64,000 nucleotides of DNA from the NCBI GenBank assembly GCA_963786765.1, contig CAWBAJ010000015.1:259307-323306 (forward strand), given 5' to 3'. Of the stretch, positions 34,301-44,760 are shown one piece after another. Within the stretch, counting starts at the first letter, position 1. Each line of letters begins with the position of its first letter. The position numbers and the translations under genes were made by a program. The DNA is from DATKNA01 sp963786765. Lineage in GTDB: Bacteria > Actinomycetota > Actinomycetes > Actinomycetales > Kineosporiaceae. The notes under the pieces are model-generated. The model did not search any database and had not been told where the DNA came from. It saw only the letters and a list, made by a program, of their open reading frames with translations.

Positions 34301-36841
34301 GTGGCCGGGACGGAGAACGGCGGCCCCGCCGTACCCCGGCGGGAGCCGAGTGCGGTCGTCGTGCCCGCGCTCACCGCGGTCTGGGTGGCGGTGACGGGCG
34401 GCTGCCTGCTGCTCGCCCCCACGGCGTCCGCACGCCCCGTGTCACCCGCCCAGGCCTTGCTGGCCGTGGGGCTCTTCGCCGCCACACAGGCCCTGGTCAT
34501 CAACATCCAGCTGCGACGCGAGGCGACGGCCGTCTACGTCAGCGAGATCCCGATGTTCCTCGCGCTGATGACGATGGGGCCCGTCGCCCTCGTGCTCTGC
34601 CGGGTGGCCGGGGCACTGTTCGGGCTCGGAGTGCTGCGCCGCCAGTACCAGCAGCCGCACAAGCTGATCTTCAACGCCACCCTGGCCGCGGCGGAGGCCG
34701 GCGTGGCGGCCGCCGTGTTCGGCGTCCTCGCCCAGGGGGTCAGCGGCGGTCACCCCGAGTTGCGGTGGGGTGCCGGGGTCCTCGCCGCCGCCGCGGCCGC
34801 CGCCTTCACCGCGGTGGGGGTCGGCGTGGTCATCGGGCTCGTCGAGGGAGCAGTGCGCCCCGCCGTGCTCGCCCGGGGAGCCGGCGAGGCCGGCGTCCAG
34901 GCACTCCCCGTCGCGGCCTTCGGGGTGACGGCCTGGGCGGCGTGGCAACGCGACCCCTGGGCGGCGGTGCCCATCGCGGTCGTCACGGTGATCCTGCTGC
35001 TGGGGTACAGCGCGTACGCCCGGCTGCGCGAGCGGCACCTCGCCCTCGAGCGGCTGTACCGCTTCAGCCAGGTCATGTCGCACGCACCGGGCGTGGACGA
35101 CGTGCTGGCCCGGGTGCTGCAGCAGGCCCGGGAGATCCTGCACGCCGAGCGCGCCCGGGTGGCCTTCATCGGCTCCTCGCTCGGCGACGGCGACGGCGTC
35201 GAGGTCTGCCTCGACGGGCGAGGGTCGCCGGTCCGGAACGACCCGGACTCGATGGTCACCCCCGGCTGGGCGGCCGCGGCCGTGCACGGCGACGGGGAGA
35301 CGCTGCTGGTGCGCCGCGGGACCCGGGACCCGCTGCAGCGAGGCTGGCTCGACGACCACGGCCTGCGCGACAGCATCATGGTCCCGCTGCTCGGCGAGGG
35401 CGGCCCGGTCGCGGTGCTGGCCGTGGACGACCGCCTCGGCGACCACCGCGGCTTCGAGGCCGAGGACGTGCAGGTGCTGCAGACGGTGGCCAACCAGGCC
35501 GCGGTCGCCCTGCGCAACGGCGAGCTGCTCGACCGGCTGCGGCACGAGTCGCTGCACGACCCCCTGACCGGGCTGCCCAACCGGGCGGCGCTCCAGCGCG
35601 AGCTCGAGGGACGGCTGGCGGCGCCGTCCCCGCGGTTCGCGGTCGGCATCCTCGACCTCGACTCCTTCAAGGACGTCAACGACACCCTCGGCCACGCCCA
35701 GGGTGACGAGCTGCTGCGTGAGGTCGCCGTCCGGACGCAGTCGGCGCTCGACGGCTACGCGCTCGTGTGCCGGCTGGGCGGCGACGAGTTCGCTCTGGTC
35801 GCCGACGGCTGCGCCGACGCGGCGGCGGCCGAGCACCTCGCCCGGCGCCTGCACCAGGCACTCGACGCGCCCGTGCTGCTGAGCGGCATCGAGGTGGATG
35901 TCTCCGGTTCGCTCGGGATGGCCCTCGCTCCCGAGCACGGGAGCACGGCGGGAGCCCTGCTCAAGCGCGCCGACCAGGCGATGTACGAGGCCAAGCAGAC
36001 GGGGCGACCGGTCCGCGTGTTCGACACCACGCTCGACACCGCCAGCCCCTCGCGCCTCGCGCTGGTCGCCGAGCTCCGGCAGGCGATCACCGCGGGCGAC
36101 GTCAAGGTCCACGTGCAGCCGAAGGTCCGCGCCTCGGACGGGCTCGTCACCGGCACCGAGGCGCTCGTGCGCTGGACCTCGCCCGTACGGGGCGCCGTCG
36201 CCGCGGGGGACTTCGTGCCCCTCGCGGAGCGCAGCGGACTGATCCACCCGCTCACCCAAGGGGTGCTGGACGACGCCCTGGGCGCCTGCGCCGCCTGGCA
36301 GCAGCACCTGCCCGGCGTCGGGATCTCGGTGAACGTGTCGGTCAAGTCGCTCGGCGACGACAGCCTCGTGCGCCTCGTGGAGCGACTGCTGCGCCGGCAC
36401 GCCCTGGCGTCCGGCCTGCTCACGCTGGAGATCACCGAGAGCCACATCATGGCCGACCCGGCCAGCACGCTCGGCGTCCTGCACCAGTTGCGGGACGCGG
36501 GCGTGCGCCTGTCGGTGGACGACTTCGGGACGGGCTACTCCTCGCTGTCCTACCTGCGCCGGCTGCCCGTCACCGAGGTCAAGGTCGACCGCTCGTTCGT
36601 GCACCGGATGGTGCACGAACCGGACGACGCCGCGATCGTCCGCTCGATCGTCGAGCTGGCCCGGACCCTGGGGCTGCACGTGGTCGCCGAGGGGGTCGAG
36701 GACGACGACACCTGGCAGGCGCTCACCGAGCTCGGCGTCGACGAGATCCAGGGCTGGGTGGTCGCGCGGGCGATGCCCACCGCCGAGCTCGCGCCGTGGG
36801 TCGCCGCCCACCGCCGGCCCGCCGCGGCTGCGGCGGTCTGA
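34301..36841 (+). CDS. Membrane GAF-GGDEF-EAL protein (c-di-GMP turnover)
   Basis: About 846 residues from GTG at 34301 (GAGGAA upstream; GTG at 34361 is an alternative). The first ~240 residues form six or more membrane segments of a MASE-like sensor. A GAF domain (about 270-410) precedes GGDEF with active site CRLGGDEF; the RxxD inhibitory site is absent (GYALVCRL). The EAL domain contains TGTEALVRWTSP, ISVNVSVKSL, LEITESHIM and DDFGTGYSSLSYLRRLPV, all typical of active phosphodiesterases. Both synthesis and hydrolysis of c-di-GMP are therefore possible. It is divergent from the subtilase and convergent with the response regulator, 30 bp away. Confidence 0.9.
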   Translation: MAGTENGGPAVPRREPSAVVVPALTAVWVAVTGGCLLLAPTASARPVSPAQALLAVGLFAATQALVINIQLRREATAVYVSEIPMFLALMTMGPVALVLCRVAGALFGLGVLRRQYQQPHKLIFNATLAAAEAGVAAAVFGVLAQGVSGGHPELRWGAGVLAAAAAAAFTAVGVGVVIGLVEGAVRPAVLARGAGEAGVQALPVAAFGVTAWAAWQRDPWAAVPIAVVTVILLLGYSAYARLRERHLALERLYRFSQVMSHAPGVDDVLARVLQQAREILHAERARVAFIGSSLGDGDGVEVCLDGRGSPVRNDPDSMVTPGWAAAAVHGDGETLLVRRGTRDPLQRGWLDDHGLRDSIMVPLLGEGGPVAVLAVDDRLGDHRGFEAEDVQVLQTVANQAAVALRNGELLDRLRHESLHDPLTGLPNRAALQRELEGRLAAPSPRFAVGILDLDSFKDVNDTLGHAQGDELLREVAVRTQSALDGYALVCRLGGDEFALVADGCADAAAAEHLARRLHQALDAPVLLSGIEVDVSGSLGMALAPEHGSTAGALLKRADQAMYEAKQTGRPVRVFDTTLDTASPSRLALVAELRQAITAGDVKVHVQPKVRASDGLVTGTEALVRWTSPVRGAVAAGDFVPLAERSGLIHPLTQGVLDDALGACAAWQQHLPGVGISVNVSVKSLGDDSLVRLVERLLRRHALASGLLTLEITESHIMADPASTLGVLHQLRDAGVRLSVDDFGTGYSSLSYLRRLPVTEVKVDRSFVHRMVHEPDDAAIVRSIVELARTLGLHVVAEGVEDDDTWQALTELGVDEIQGWVVARAMPTAELAPWVAAHRRPAAAAAV

Positions 36842-36871
36842 GGCAGGAGGAGGTCTCGACCGGTCGTCGAC

Positions 36872-37540
36872 CTAGCCGGCCTCGTCCGGGCCCACGCCGA
36901 GGCCCACCCGGCGGGCCCGGATGATGGCCTCCGCCCGGTCCGCCACCTGCAGCTTCGCGAAGATGTTCGACACGTGGTTGCGCACGGTCTTGTGGCTGAG
37001 GAACAGCCGGGCGGCGATCGCCGGGTTGCTCAGGCCCTGGGCGACCAGCGTGAGCACCTCCCGCTCACGGGCCGTCAGCGCGGGGAAGGCGTCCGGCGTG
37101 GCCGAGGGCGGCGGCGCGGCGAAGTACGCGGCGATCCGGGCGGCGAGCGCAGCGCCGAAGATCGCCTCCCCGCGGGCCACGGCGCGGACGGCATGCAGGA
37201 TCTCCTCCTCGTCCGCGCCCTTGAGCAGGTAGCCCCGGGCTCCCGCCCGCATCGCCGCGAACACCGACTCGTCGTCCTCGTACATGGTCAGGACGAGGAC
37301 GCCGACGCGCGGGCTGGTCCGGACGATCCGGCGGGTGGCCTCGATGCCGTTCAGGTCGGGCATCCGCAGATCCATGATCACGACGTCGGGGTCGGTGGAC
37401 GCCGCCAGCGTCGACGGCCTCGCCGCCGGTCGTGGCCGTGCCCACCACCTCGATGCCCTCCCGGTCGCCGAGCAGCAGCCGCAGCCCGTCGCGGTACACC
37501 GGGTGGTCGTCGGCGATCAGCAGGCGGACGGATCGCTCAT
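36872..37540 (-). CDS. NarL/FixJ family response regulator, frameshifted
   Basis: About 220 codons. The receiver begins VRLLIADDHPVYRDGLRLLL, with the phospho-acceptor Asp in VVIMDLRMPDLNGIEATRR and the conserved Lys in GYLLKGADEEE. The LuxR-type helix-turn-helix is LTAREREVLTLVAQGLSNPA then RLFLSHKTVRNHVSNIF. The ATG at 37540, behind AGGAGG, overlaps the kinase stop as ATGA, but a frame change is needed at once (near 37528) and again near 37408. It is the cognate regulator of the upstream kinase; targets are unknown. Confidence 0.85.
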
Positions 37541-39723
37541 GCCCGCGCCTCCTCGCTCGTCCCGGCGCCCTCGCGCACGCCCGGCTCGGTGCCGGCGGGC
37601 AGCACGGTGCCGGCGGCGCACGGGCCAGCCGTGCCGGCGCGGCAGCACGGTGCGAGTGGGCAGCACGGCGCGGACCAGGGTGCCGCCGCCAGGGCGGGGC
37701 AGGACCTGGCACGAGCCGCCCAGCTCGCCGGCGCGCTCCTCCATCGACAGCAGGCCGACACCCATCGGGCTGTCGGCGTCGACACCGCGCCCGTCGTCGG
37801 CGATCTCGACGACGAGGTCGCCGTCCAGGCGCTGCACGCGCACCGCGCACCAGGTGGCGTGCGCATGCCGGGTGACGTTCGTCAGCGCCTCCGAGACGAT
37901 CCGGTAGGCGGCGACCTCGACGGCGGCGGGCAGCCCGGCGTCGAGGCCGCCGGGGTCGGCCCTCCCAGGTCTGCTGTCTCCAGATCGACGTCGACGTCGA
38001 CCCGCAGCCCGTCCGCGCCCTCGGCGCAGCGCTCCCGCCGGAACCGCTGCGCCTGCTGCTCCAGCGCGCCCGCCAGCCCGAACTCGTCCAGCGCCGGCGG
38101 CCGCAGGTCGTGCACCAGCCGCCGGACGTCGGCCATCGCGCCGGCGACGTCCGCCTTGGCCCCCACCACGACCTCCTCGGCGCGGGCGGGGTCCGTGCGC
38201 AGCAGGCGGCGCACGGTGTCGAGCTTCAGGGTCAGGCCGCCCAGCACGGGGCCCAGCCCGTCGTGGAGGTCGCGGCGCATCCGGCGGCGTTCCTCCTCGC
38301 GGGCGGCCACCAGCCGCTCCCGGCCGCGCTGCAGGTCCTCGGTGCGACCCACGGCGTGGGCGGCCACGCCGGCCTGGCGGACGAGGTCCGCGAGCAGCCG
38401 GCGGTCCGCGGCGCGCGGCGGGTCGCCCGGAGCCGGCGCGACCCGCAGCGTGCCCACAGGAGCGCCCCGGTAGGACAGCGGGAAGTCGGTGCCGGGCGCG
38501 GGCTCGCCGTACTCGACGACGGAGGCGAGGCCACCGGGCTGGGTGACCTCCATCCGGACGTACGGGGAGCGGAACGCGCGGGCGATCGTCCCCACCACCT
38601 CCCCCATCAGGTCGTCGGCCTGCTCGAGCCGCTCCGCGAGCGACGAGACCATGCCGTAGGGGTCGCTGCGCTGGCCCCGCAGCAGCCGGTCGATGGCCCG
38701 CTGCAGCCGGGAGCGGACCGGCGCGACCGCGACTGCGATCACGGCAGCGGCCACGGCCCCGCCGGCGCGGCCCGGGACGACCGACGAGAGCCCGGCGACG
38801 ATCGCGACGTAGACCAGCACCGCGCCGCCGGTGAGCACGGCGTAGAGGACCGTCCGGTTGAGGACGAGGTCGATGTCGTAGAGGCGGTACCGCACGATCG
38901 CCAGGGTGACCGCCCCCGAGAGCGCGAGCGCGGACGCCGCCAGGAGAACGGTCCCCGCGACGCCCGGCACGCTCGCCGTTTGACGCCACGACGTAGACCG
39001 CGCCGGCAGGCAGGAACCACCGCAGCTGGGCACGGACCTCCGGGCCGGCCTTCCGGTAGCGCCAGACCGCGACCGCCACGGTGAACAGCAGCAGCGGCAG
39101 GATCAGCCCGAGCACGCCGAGCAGCCGCTCCCCCGTCTCCGCCGTCACGGGCAGGGACCAGCCGGCGGACGCCGCCAGCAGCTGCGGCGGGATCGCCGAT
39201 GGAGTAGGCGGCGTCCATGGCGGCGAGCGGGACGCCGGCGCCGATCAGCGCTACCCCGAGCATGACGGCCCCGAAGGCGGCGAGCTGGGCTCGCCACCCC
39301 CGCCAGCCCGGCGACGGCGGGCGGCCGTCCGGGAACAGCAGGAGAAGCCAGGGGATGAGGAACGCGTCGAGCACGCCGGCGAGACGCCCCAGCGAACAGG
39401 ACTGGCCCGGGCAGCGGTCCGTCGCGTGCGACGACCGTGGCCCAGGTGGCGTACTCGCCGCTGAACGCGTCGAGGGCGAAGCACACGGCGCCGGCCAGCA
39501 GCAGCCAGGCGATGGGCTGGCGCGGCCGCCGGAGCGCGAGCAGCACGGCCGGCACCGACAGCGCCACCGCGCTGGGGGCCGTCACCCACCAGCCGTTGAG
39601 GTAGGCGCCGGAGATCCCGTTGGCCGCGGAGAGCGCGACGGCGCCGACCGTCAGGAGCAGGGTGGCGGCGAACAGCGTCCACGCCGCCCACGGCGCCCAC
39701 GCTCCGGACCTCGACGTGCTCAT
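37537..39723 (-). CDS. Membrane sensor histidine kinase (HisKA_3), frameshifted
   Basis: About 725 codons from ATG at 39723 (MSTSRSGAWAPWAAW). Seven or so membrane segments fill the first ~300 residues; a GAF-like region follows. The phospho-acceptor site is EEERRRMRRDLHDGLGPVLG, the HisKA_3 signature that pairs with NarL-type regulators. The ATPase domain contains RIVSEALTNVTRHAHA, IADDGRGVDADS and GVGLLSMEERAGELGG. Frame changes are needed near 39390, 39195, 38990, 37965 and 37650. It is translationally coupled to the response regulator (ATGA) and divergent from the membrane protein at 39922. Confidence 0.83.
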
Positions 39724-39921
39724 GCCGTCATGGTGCCGGTCCCCCGGGCGGCCTGTCGTGGGACAGGTGTCCCGACTTGGCCCGGACGGGCGACCGGGAA
39801 CGGTCCGGACGCAGGTGGGACCGCGGGCCGATGTGGCGGGCCGGGGCGGACAGCGAGGGTCGGTGCAGACGCCGGACCGCGGCGCTCCCACTCGCCGGAA
39901 AGCCCTCTTCAAGGAGTCGAC

Positions 39922-40817
39922 ATGCAGCTCGCCACCACCACCGTGAACCGCACCGTCGGGCGCGCCGTCCCGAACGAGGCCGGGCCCGCCGACTCGTCGC
40001 CGCGCTGGGCACGGCCCGCCGTCGTCGCGGCGACGGTCACGACAGCCGCGGCCTTCGCCGTCGGCGTCCTCGAGGCCCGGCTGCCCGTCGGGCCGGGCGG
40101 CAGCACCTTCCACCACATCTATCCGTTCGCCGTCGGTGCGGTCGGCCTGTTCGCGGCGTTCGTCGCGGCGCGGACCGCCCGGCGGCACGGCGATCGGGGC
40201 TGGCTGCGCCTGCTCGCGGTGGGCGGCGTCGGCTACACGCTCAACGCCCTGGTCATCGCCCTGCTCATGTACGCCGTGACGCCGCAGGGGTCGTTCCTGC
40301 CGGTGGCGGCGCTCGGCTGGGTCGAGGGGTGGCTGTGGATGCCCTTCGACGTGATCATGACGGCGGGGCTCCTGCTGCTGCTGCCCGGCGTCCGGCTCGC
40401 CCGGGCGACCCGGGCCGCGGCCGGGGTGGTGGCCGCCCTCACCGGGATCGGGATGGTGCTCAACGCGGTCGCGCAGCCGGTGATGGAGAACACCGACCAC
40501 GTCGCCAACCCGCTCGCGATCCACGCGCTCGCACCGCTCGGGGCCTTCGGCGACCTCGGCTGCCTGCTGGCGATGCTCGTGGGGGTCCTCGCCGCGATCG
40601 TGCGGCACACCGGCCTGGTGATCCGTCGCGACGCGCCGGACGTCGGGTCGGGCGACGCGGGCTGCCGCTCACGGTGCTGACCGTGGTGTCGTTCCTGGTC
40701 ACTGGCGCACTGACGACGGACGACGCGCCGCTGGCCGCCAACCTCGTCAGCGGCGCGGCGCTCGTGCTCGGCCTCGGCGCGGTGATCGTCGTCGGGAGCC
40801 GCCTCGTCCGGGACTGA
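39922..40817 (+). CDS. Multi-pass membrane protein, frameshifted near its end
   Basis: About 298 codons from ATG at 39922 (AAGGAG 6 nt upstream). Seven or eight hydrophobic segments are visible, e.g. AVGLFAAFVAARTA, NALVIALLMYAV, VIMTAGLLLLLPGV, CLLAMLVGVLAAIV and, after a frame change near 40660, VLTVVSFLVTGALT and AALVLGLGAVIVVG. I do not recognise the family. It is divergent from the kinase/regulator pair (198-bp gap, 39724-39921), so it may be their sensor partner or target; that is inference. A strong hairpin follows at 40890. Confidence 0.65.
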
Positions 40818-40889
40818 CCGGAGCCGGAAGCTGTGGAGAAGGTGGACATTGCCGCGGGTCCTCGTCACCGCCCTCTGGGAACCGAAGCC

Positions 40890-40921
40890 GGGCCCGGGGA
40901 TCCACCTGGATCCCCGGGCCC
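40890..40921. terminator. Bidirectional hairpin terminator
   Basis: GGGCCCGGGGATCC (40890-40903) pairs exactly with 40908-40921; loop acct. It lies between the convergent ends of the membrane protein (40817) and the TIGR03118-like gene (40933). Confidence 0.75.
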
Positions 40922-40932
40922 AGCGGGTTCAT

Positions 40933-42126
40933 CTACCGGTCGTCGGGATCGGGCAGTGCCCGGAGCACGCCGAGAAGGCCGTGCGACTCATCCTTCGGAC
41001 CCGCGCTGAACCACACGTCATCCGTGCCCGCGGAGGTGCCGTTCCCCGGCAGGAGCGCCCACAGGCCGTCGATGCGGATCGGCCGGCCGCGACCGTTGCG
41101 GAGCGTGCCCCGCAGGTGGCCGCTCCGCGGCGAGAACGCGTAGATCCTGCCGTCCCCGAAGTTGCCGACGAGGACGTCGCCCGAGAAGGCGCCGAAGTGC
41201 GCCGGCGCGATCGCCAGCCCCCACGGGGAGTTCAGCACTCCACGGCGCGCGAAGCGGTCGAGAAGACGGCCGCCCGTGCTGTACACGTCGACGAAGCCGT
41301 GCCCCGCACCCTTGACGTCGTCCCCGGTCTTCGGGTCGACCAAGGCGTAGGTGACGAACACGCGCGACCCGAGCACCGCGACGTTGAAGGGGCCGTACCC
41401 GTGGGGGATCCGGCGGTCCTTGAACGCCCCGTGCGGCAACTTCACGCGCTGGAACGCGCCGTCGAAGGCCACGATCCGGCGGTGCACGAAGTCGGTCACG
41501 AGGATCTCGGGACCGTGATGGCGGCGCTGGACCAGCGCCAGGCCCTTGAGGTCCCCGCCGGGCACCGACGCGACGTGCACGGCGGACATCGGCGGTACCA
41601 ACTGCCGGTTCCAGGCCGAGATGCCACCGTCCTCACCGGCGAAGACGAACAGCGGCCGGCTGCCCGTCCGGCAGCACGAAGGACGTCGTCGGGTTGAACG
41701 CCTGGCCGGTCGGCGCGCCACCGGGGATCTTCACGACGAGCGGCACGATGGCGGGCTTCTGCCCCTGTACCGCACGCCGTGTACAGGGTCGAGACGTCGG
41801 TGCCGTTGTCGGACACCCAGACAGGCGTCGTCGGTCCCTGGCGACAGGCCCCACGCGTTGACGAGGTTGGGGTCGGTGATCGCGGCGATGCCCGGGGTGT
41901 CGGCGACGAGGTTCACCTGCGTGAACCGGTTGTCGTCCCCGTCGTGATGGCCGTGCCCGGCTCCTGCCGCCGTGCTGGCGGACGCCGGCCTGGTCTTGCT
42001 GGTCGTCGCTGATGTCGTCGCTGATGTCGTCGCTGACGCCGTCGAGGGCGACACCACCGCCAGAACGAGACCGGCGGACGCCGCCGCGACCGGAAGCTGC
42101 CACCGTGCCGTGGAGATGCGGACCAT
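40933..42126 (-). CDS. Secreted TIGR03118-like beta-propeller protein, frameshifted
   Basis: About 397 codons from ATG at 42126 (AAGGAG upstream). A signal peptide (LPVAAASAGLVLAVVSPSTA) precedes a short (SATT)n repeat and a His/Asp-rich segment (GHGHHDGDDNRF). The mature part starts VNLVADTPGIAAITDPNLVN and continues VVKIPGGAPTGQAFNPTTSF, LFVFAGEDGGISAWN and NSPWGLAIAPAHFGAFSGDV, the pattern of TIGR03118 proteins with NHL-like blades. Frame changes are needed near 41822, 41770 and 41662. Function of the family is unknown. Confidence 0.75.
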
Positions 42127-42280
42127 GGGATGCTCCTTCCCCCCGCATCGCCCGGCCCGCTCCGATGCCGGCCGGGTCTGCCCGCCTCACGCGTGCGCAC
42201 CGCTACAGGTTCAGCTCCGGGCGCCTGAGGTGCTGGACCGGCCGGCAGGATCCCCGGCCCGCGAACGTACGCTCGGTCGC

Positions 42281-42829
42281 ATGGCGAGCGCAGCGGTCGC
42301 GCCGGGGCCGCAGGCAGGCCTGTCCCGTGGGCTGGACCGGACCTTCAGGATCGGCCTGCTGCTCAAGGCGGCGGACGGCGTGCTGGAGATCATCGGCGGC
42401 GCACTCCTGCTGATCGTGAGCCCGAGCACGATCGACCGGATCGCCCGGTCGCTCACGTCGCACGAGCTGAGCGAGGACCCGCACGACCGGCTCGCTCACT
42501 ATCTCCTGACCACGACAGGGCACCTGAGCAGCGGCGCCACCGTGTTCGCCGCGGTCTACCTGCTGAGCCACGGCGTGTCCAAGCTGGTCCTTGTCGCCCT
42601 CGTGCTGCGAGACAAGCTGTGGGCCTACCCCTGGCTGATCGCCCTGCTCGGCGCCTTCATCGCCTACCAGCTCTACGTGCTGGTCTTCGTCAAGTTCTCC
42701 TGGGGCCTGACCGCGCTGACCGTCTTCGACGCCTGCCTGGTGTGGCTGACGTGGCGCGAGTACCAGGCGAAGCGGGCCGCCCGCCGTCCCCCGGTGGGGT
42801 CTGCAGCGCACACCGCATCGGCGACCTAG
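42281..42829 (+). CDS. DUF2127 family membrane protein
   Basis: 182 residues from ATG at 42281. RTFRIGLLLKAADGVLEIIG, LYLSHGVSKLVLVALVL-like LLSHGVSKLVLVALVLRDKL, and YQLYVLVFVKFSWGLTALTV match the DUF2127 family, with about four membrane segments. Its function is unknown. It is divergent from the TIGR03118-like gene and lies 124 bp before the ABC transporter; that gap (42830-42953) holds three copies of CGTGCCAGC of unknown meaning. Confidence 0.8.
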   Translation: MASAAVAPGPQAGLSRGLDRTFRIGLLLKAADGVLEIIGGALLLIVSPSTIDRIARSLTSHELSEDPHDRLAHYLLTTTGHLSSGATVFAAVYLLSHGVSKLVLVALVLRDKLWAYPWLIALLGAFIAYQLYVLVFVKFSWGLTALTVFDACLVWLTWREYQAKRAARRPPVGSAAHTASAT

Positions 42830-42953
42830 CCGTCCGCGCGGCTCCGCACCTGCCGCCGGGAGCGGAGCCGTGCCAGCCCGTGCCAGCGCGCTGTGCGGGC
42901 CGTGCCAGCGCGCCCCGGCAGAGTCGTCCCGACGACAACGGGAGGACCCTTCC

Positions 42954-43918
42954 TTGGACACCACCTACGCGATCGAGGCCACCGGCCTCACCAAGCGATT
43001 CGGCGACACCCGTCGCCCTCGACGGCGTCGACCTCGCCGCGCGCGAGGGCACCGTGCTCGGCGTGCTCGGCCCGAACGGCGCGGGCAAGACGACCGCCGT
43101 CCGCATCCTCGCCACACTGCTGCGCCCGGACGCCGGCACCGCCCGGGTCGCCGGGCTCGACGTGCAGCGCGACGCCGGCGCCGTCCGGGCCCTGGTCGGC
43201 CTGACCGGCCAGTACGCGAGCGTCGACGAGGACCTGACCGGCACCCAGAACCTCGTGATGATCGGCCAGCTGCTCGACCTGCCGACCCGGCAGGCCCGGG
43301 CCCGCGCCGCGGAGCTGCTCGCCTGGTTCGACCTGACGGACGCCGCGGGCCGGGTCGCCAAGACCTACAGCGGCGGCATGCGGCGGCGGCTCGACCTCGC
43401 CGCGAGCCTCGTCGGCCGGCCGGCCGTGATCTTCCTCGACGAGCCGACCACCGGCCTCGACCCCGCCAAGCGCGAGGAGATGTGGGACGTCGTGCGGCGG
43501 GTCGTCGCCGACGGCTCGACGGTGCTGCTGACGACGCAGTACCTGGAGGAGGCCGACGCCCTCGCCGACGAGATCACCGTCATCGACCACGGCCACGTCA
43601 TCGCCCACGACACCCCCGACGGGCTCAAGCGCGTCGTCGGCGGCCAGCGGCTGCGGGTGCGGCCGGCCGACCCGGCCCGGGCGGGCGACGTCCGAGCGAT
43701 CCTCGCCGAACTCACCGGCGTCCGCTCCGGCGGAGTCCACCCGGCACGAGCTCACGGCCCGGGTGGACGACGACTCGCTGCTGCCCGAGCTCGTGCGGCG
43801 GGTGAGCGGCGCCGGCATCGCCGTCCACGAGCTCTCGCTGTACCTGCCCACGCTCGACGAGGTCTTCCTGACCCTGACCGGACGCCGGCCCGCGAGCGAC
43901 GAGGAGGTGGCCGCATGA
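42954..43918 (+). CDS. ABC transporter ATPase, DrrA-like, frameshifted
   Basis: About 321 codons from TTG at 42954 (GGGAGGA upstream; start MDTTYAIEATGLTKRFGDT). Walker A GVLGPNGAGKTTAVRILATL, signature YSGGMRRRLDLA, and Walker B VIFLDEPTTGLDP are intact. The C-terminal VDDDSLLPELVRRVSGAGIA then HELSLYLPTLDEVFL is the DrrA-type regulatory end of antibiotic exporters. Frame changes near 43010 (one extra C gives FGDTVALDGV when removed) and 43735. Its stop overlaps the permease start as ATGA. A drug or lipid exporter is the likely role; substrate unknown. Confidence 0.87.
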
Positions 43919-44760
43919 CCACGCAGCTCGACACCCCGCTCGACCAGTGCACCGGCGCGACACGCGCCACGGCGTGGCCCCCGATCGGGCCGTCGCCGCG
44001 ACGCTGGCTGCGGCACGCGCTCGTGATCGCCCGGCGCAGCCTGATCAAGACTCCGCCGCACGCCCGAGGCGCTCATCGACGTCACGCTGCAGCCGGTGAT
44101 CTTCCTGGCGCTCTTCACGTACATCTTCGGCGGCGCGGTCGCCGGCGGCTCCCAGCAGGCCTACCTGCAGTTCCTGCTGCCCGGGCTGCTCGGCCAGACG
44201 ATCGCGATGGCGAGCGTCTCGCTGGGGCAGAACCTCAACGTCGACATCGAGAAGGGCGTCTTCGACCGGTTCCGCTCGCTGCCGATCGCCCGCTCGGCAC
44301 CCCTGGTCGGGGCCGTGCTGGCGGACGTGGTGCGCTACCTGATCCTGTTCGCCGTCATGATGACGACGGGCCTGCTGATGGGGTTCGAGCTCACCAACGG
44401 CGTCGTCCCGGCGCTCGCGGCGCTCGCGCTCTGCATGGGCTTCGCGCTCTGCTTCGGCTGGGTCTCGGTGTTCGTCGGGATGATCGCCCGCACCTCGGGT
44501 GCCGTGCAGGGGATCATGTTCCTGATCGTGCTGCCGCTGTCGTTCGGCAGCAACACCTTCGTCCCGACCGCGACCCTGCCGGGCTGGCTGCAGACGTTCG
44601 TGAACCTCAACCCGATCAGCCACCTCGTGGGCGCGGTCCGGGGCCTGATGATCGGCGGGCCGGTGGCCGACCGACCTGGCCTGGACGCTGCGTCTGGATG
44701 GCCGGCCTGCTCGCCGTCTTCTGCCCGCTGGCGCTGCGCGCCTACCGCCGCCGGGCCTGA
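43915..44760 (+). CDS. ABC-2 type permease, DrrB-like, frameshifted
   Basis: About 282 codons from ATG at 43915, coupled to the ATPase. After LRHALVIARRSLIKT the DrrB features follow: FLALFTYIFGGAVAGGSQQA, NLNVDIEKGVFDRFRSLPIA, and six membrane segments through LAVFCPLALRAYRRRA. Frame changes lie near 44065, and two extra bases lie between 44670 and 44700. It pairs with the ATPase at 42954 to form a daunorubicin-resistance-type exporter. Its end converges on the AfsR-like gene. Confidence 0.85.
   Translation: MTTQLDTPLDQCTGATRATAWPPIGPSPRRWLRHALVIARRSLIKTPPHARGAHRRHAAAGDLPGALHVHLRRRGRRRLPAGLPAVPAARAARPDDRDGERLAGAEPQRRHREGRLRPVPLAADRPLGTPGRGRAGGRGALPDPVRRHDDDGPADGVRAHQRRRPGARGARALHGLRALLRLGLGVRRDDRPHLGCRAGDHVPDRAAAVVRQQHLRPDRDPAGLAADVREPQPDQPPRGRGPGPDDRRAGGRPTWPGRCVWMAGLLAVFCPLALRAYRRRA

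Noticed and set aside
34442..36811. A 789-codon minus-strand frame opposite the GGDEF-EAL gene
   Set aside because: Shadow of the real gene, whose catalytic motifs are complete.
42830..42953. Three CGTGCCAGC copies before the ABC operon as a riboswitch or operator
   Set aside because: Spacing is irregular and no stable stem or known riboswitch core is seen.
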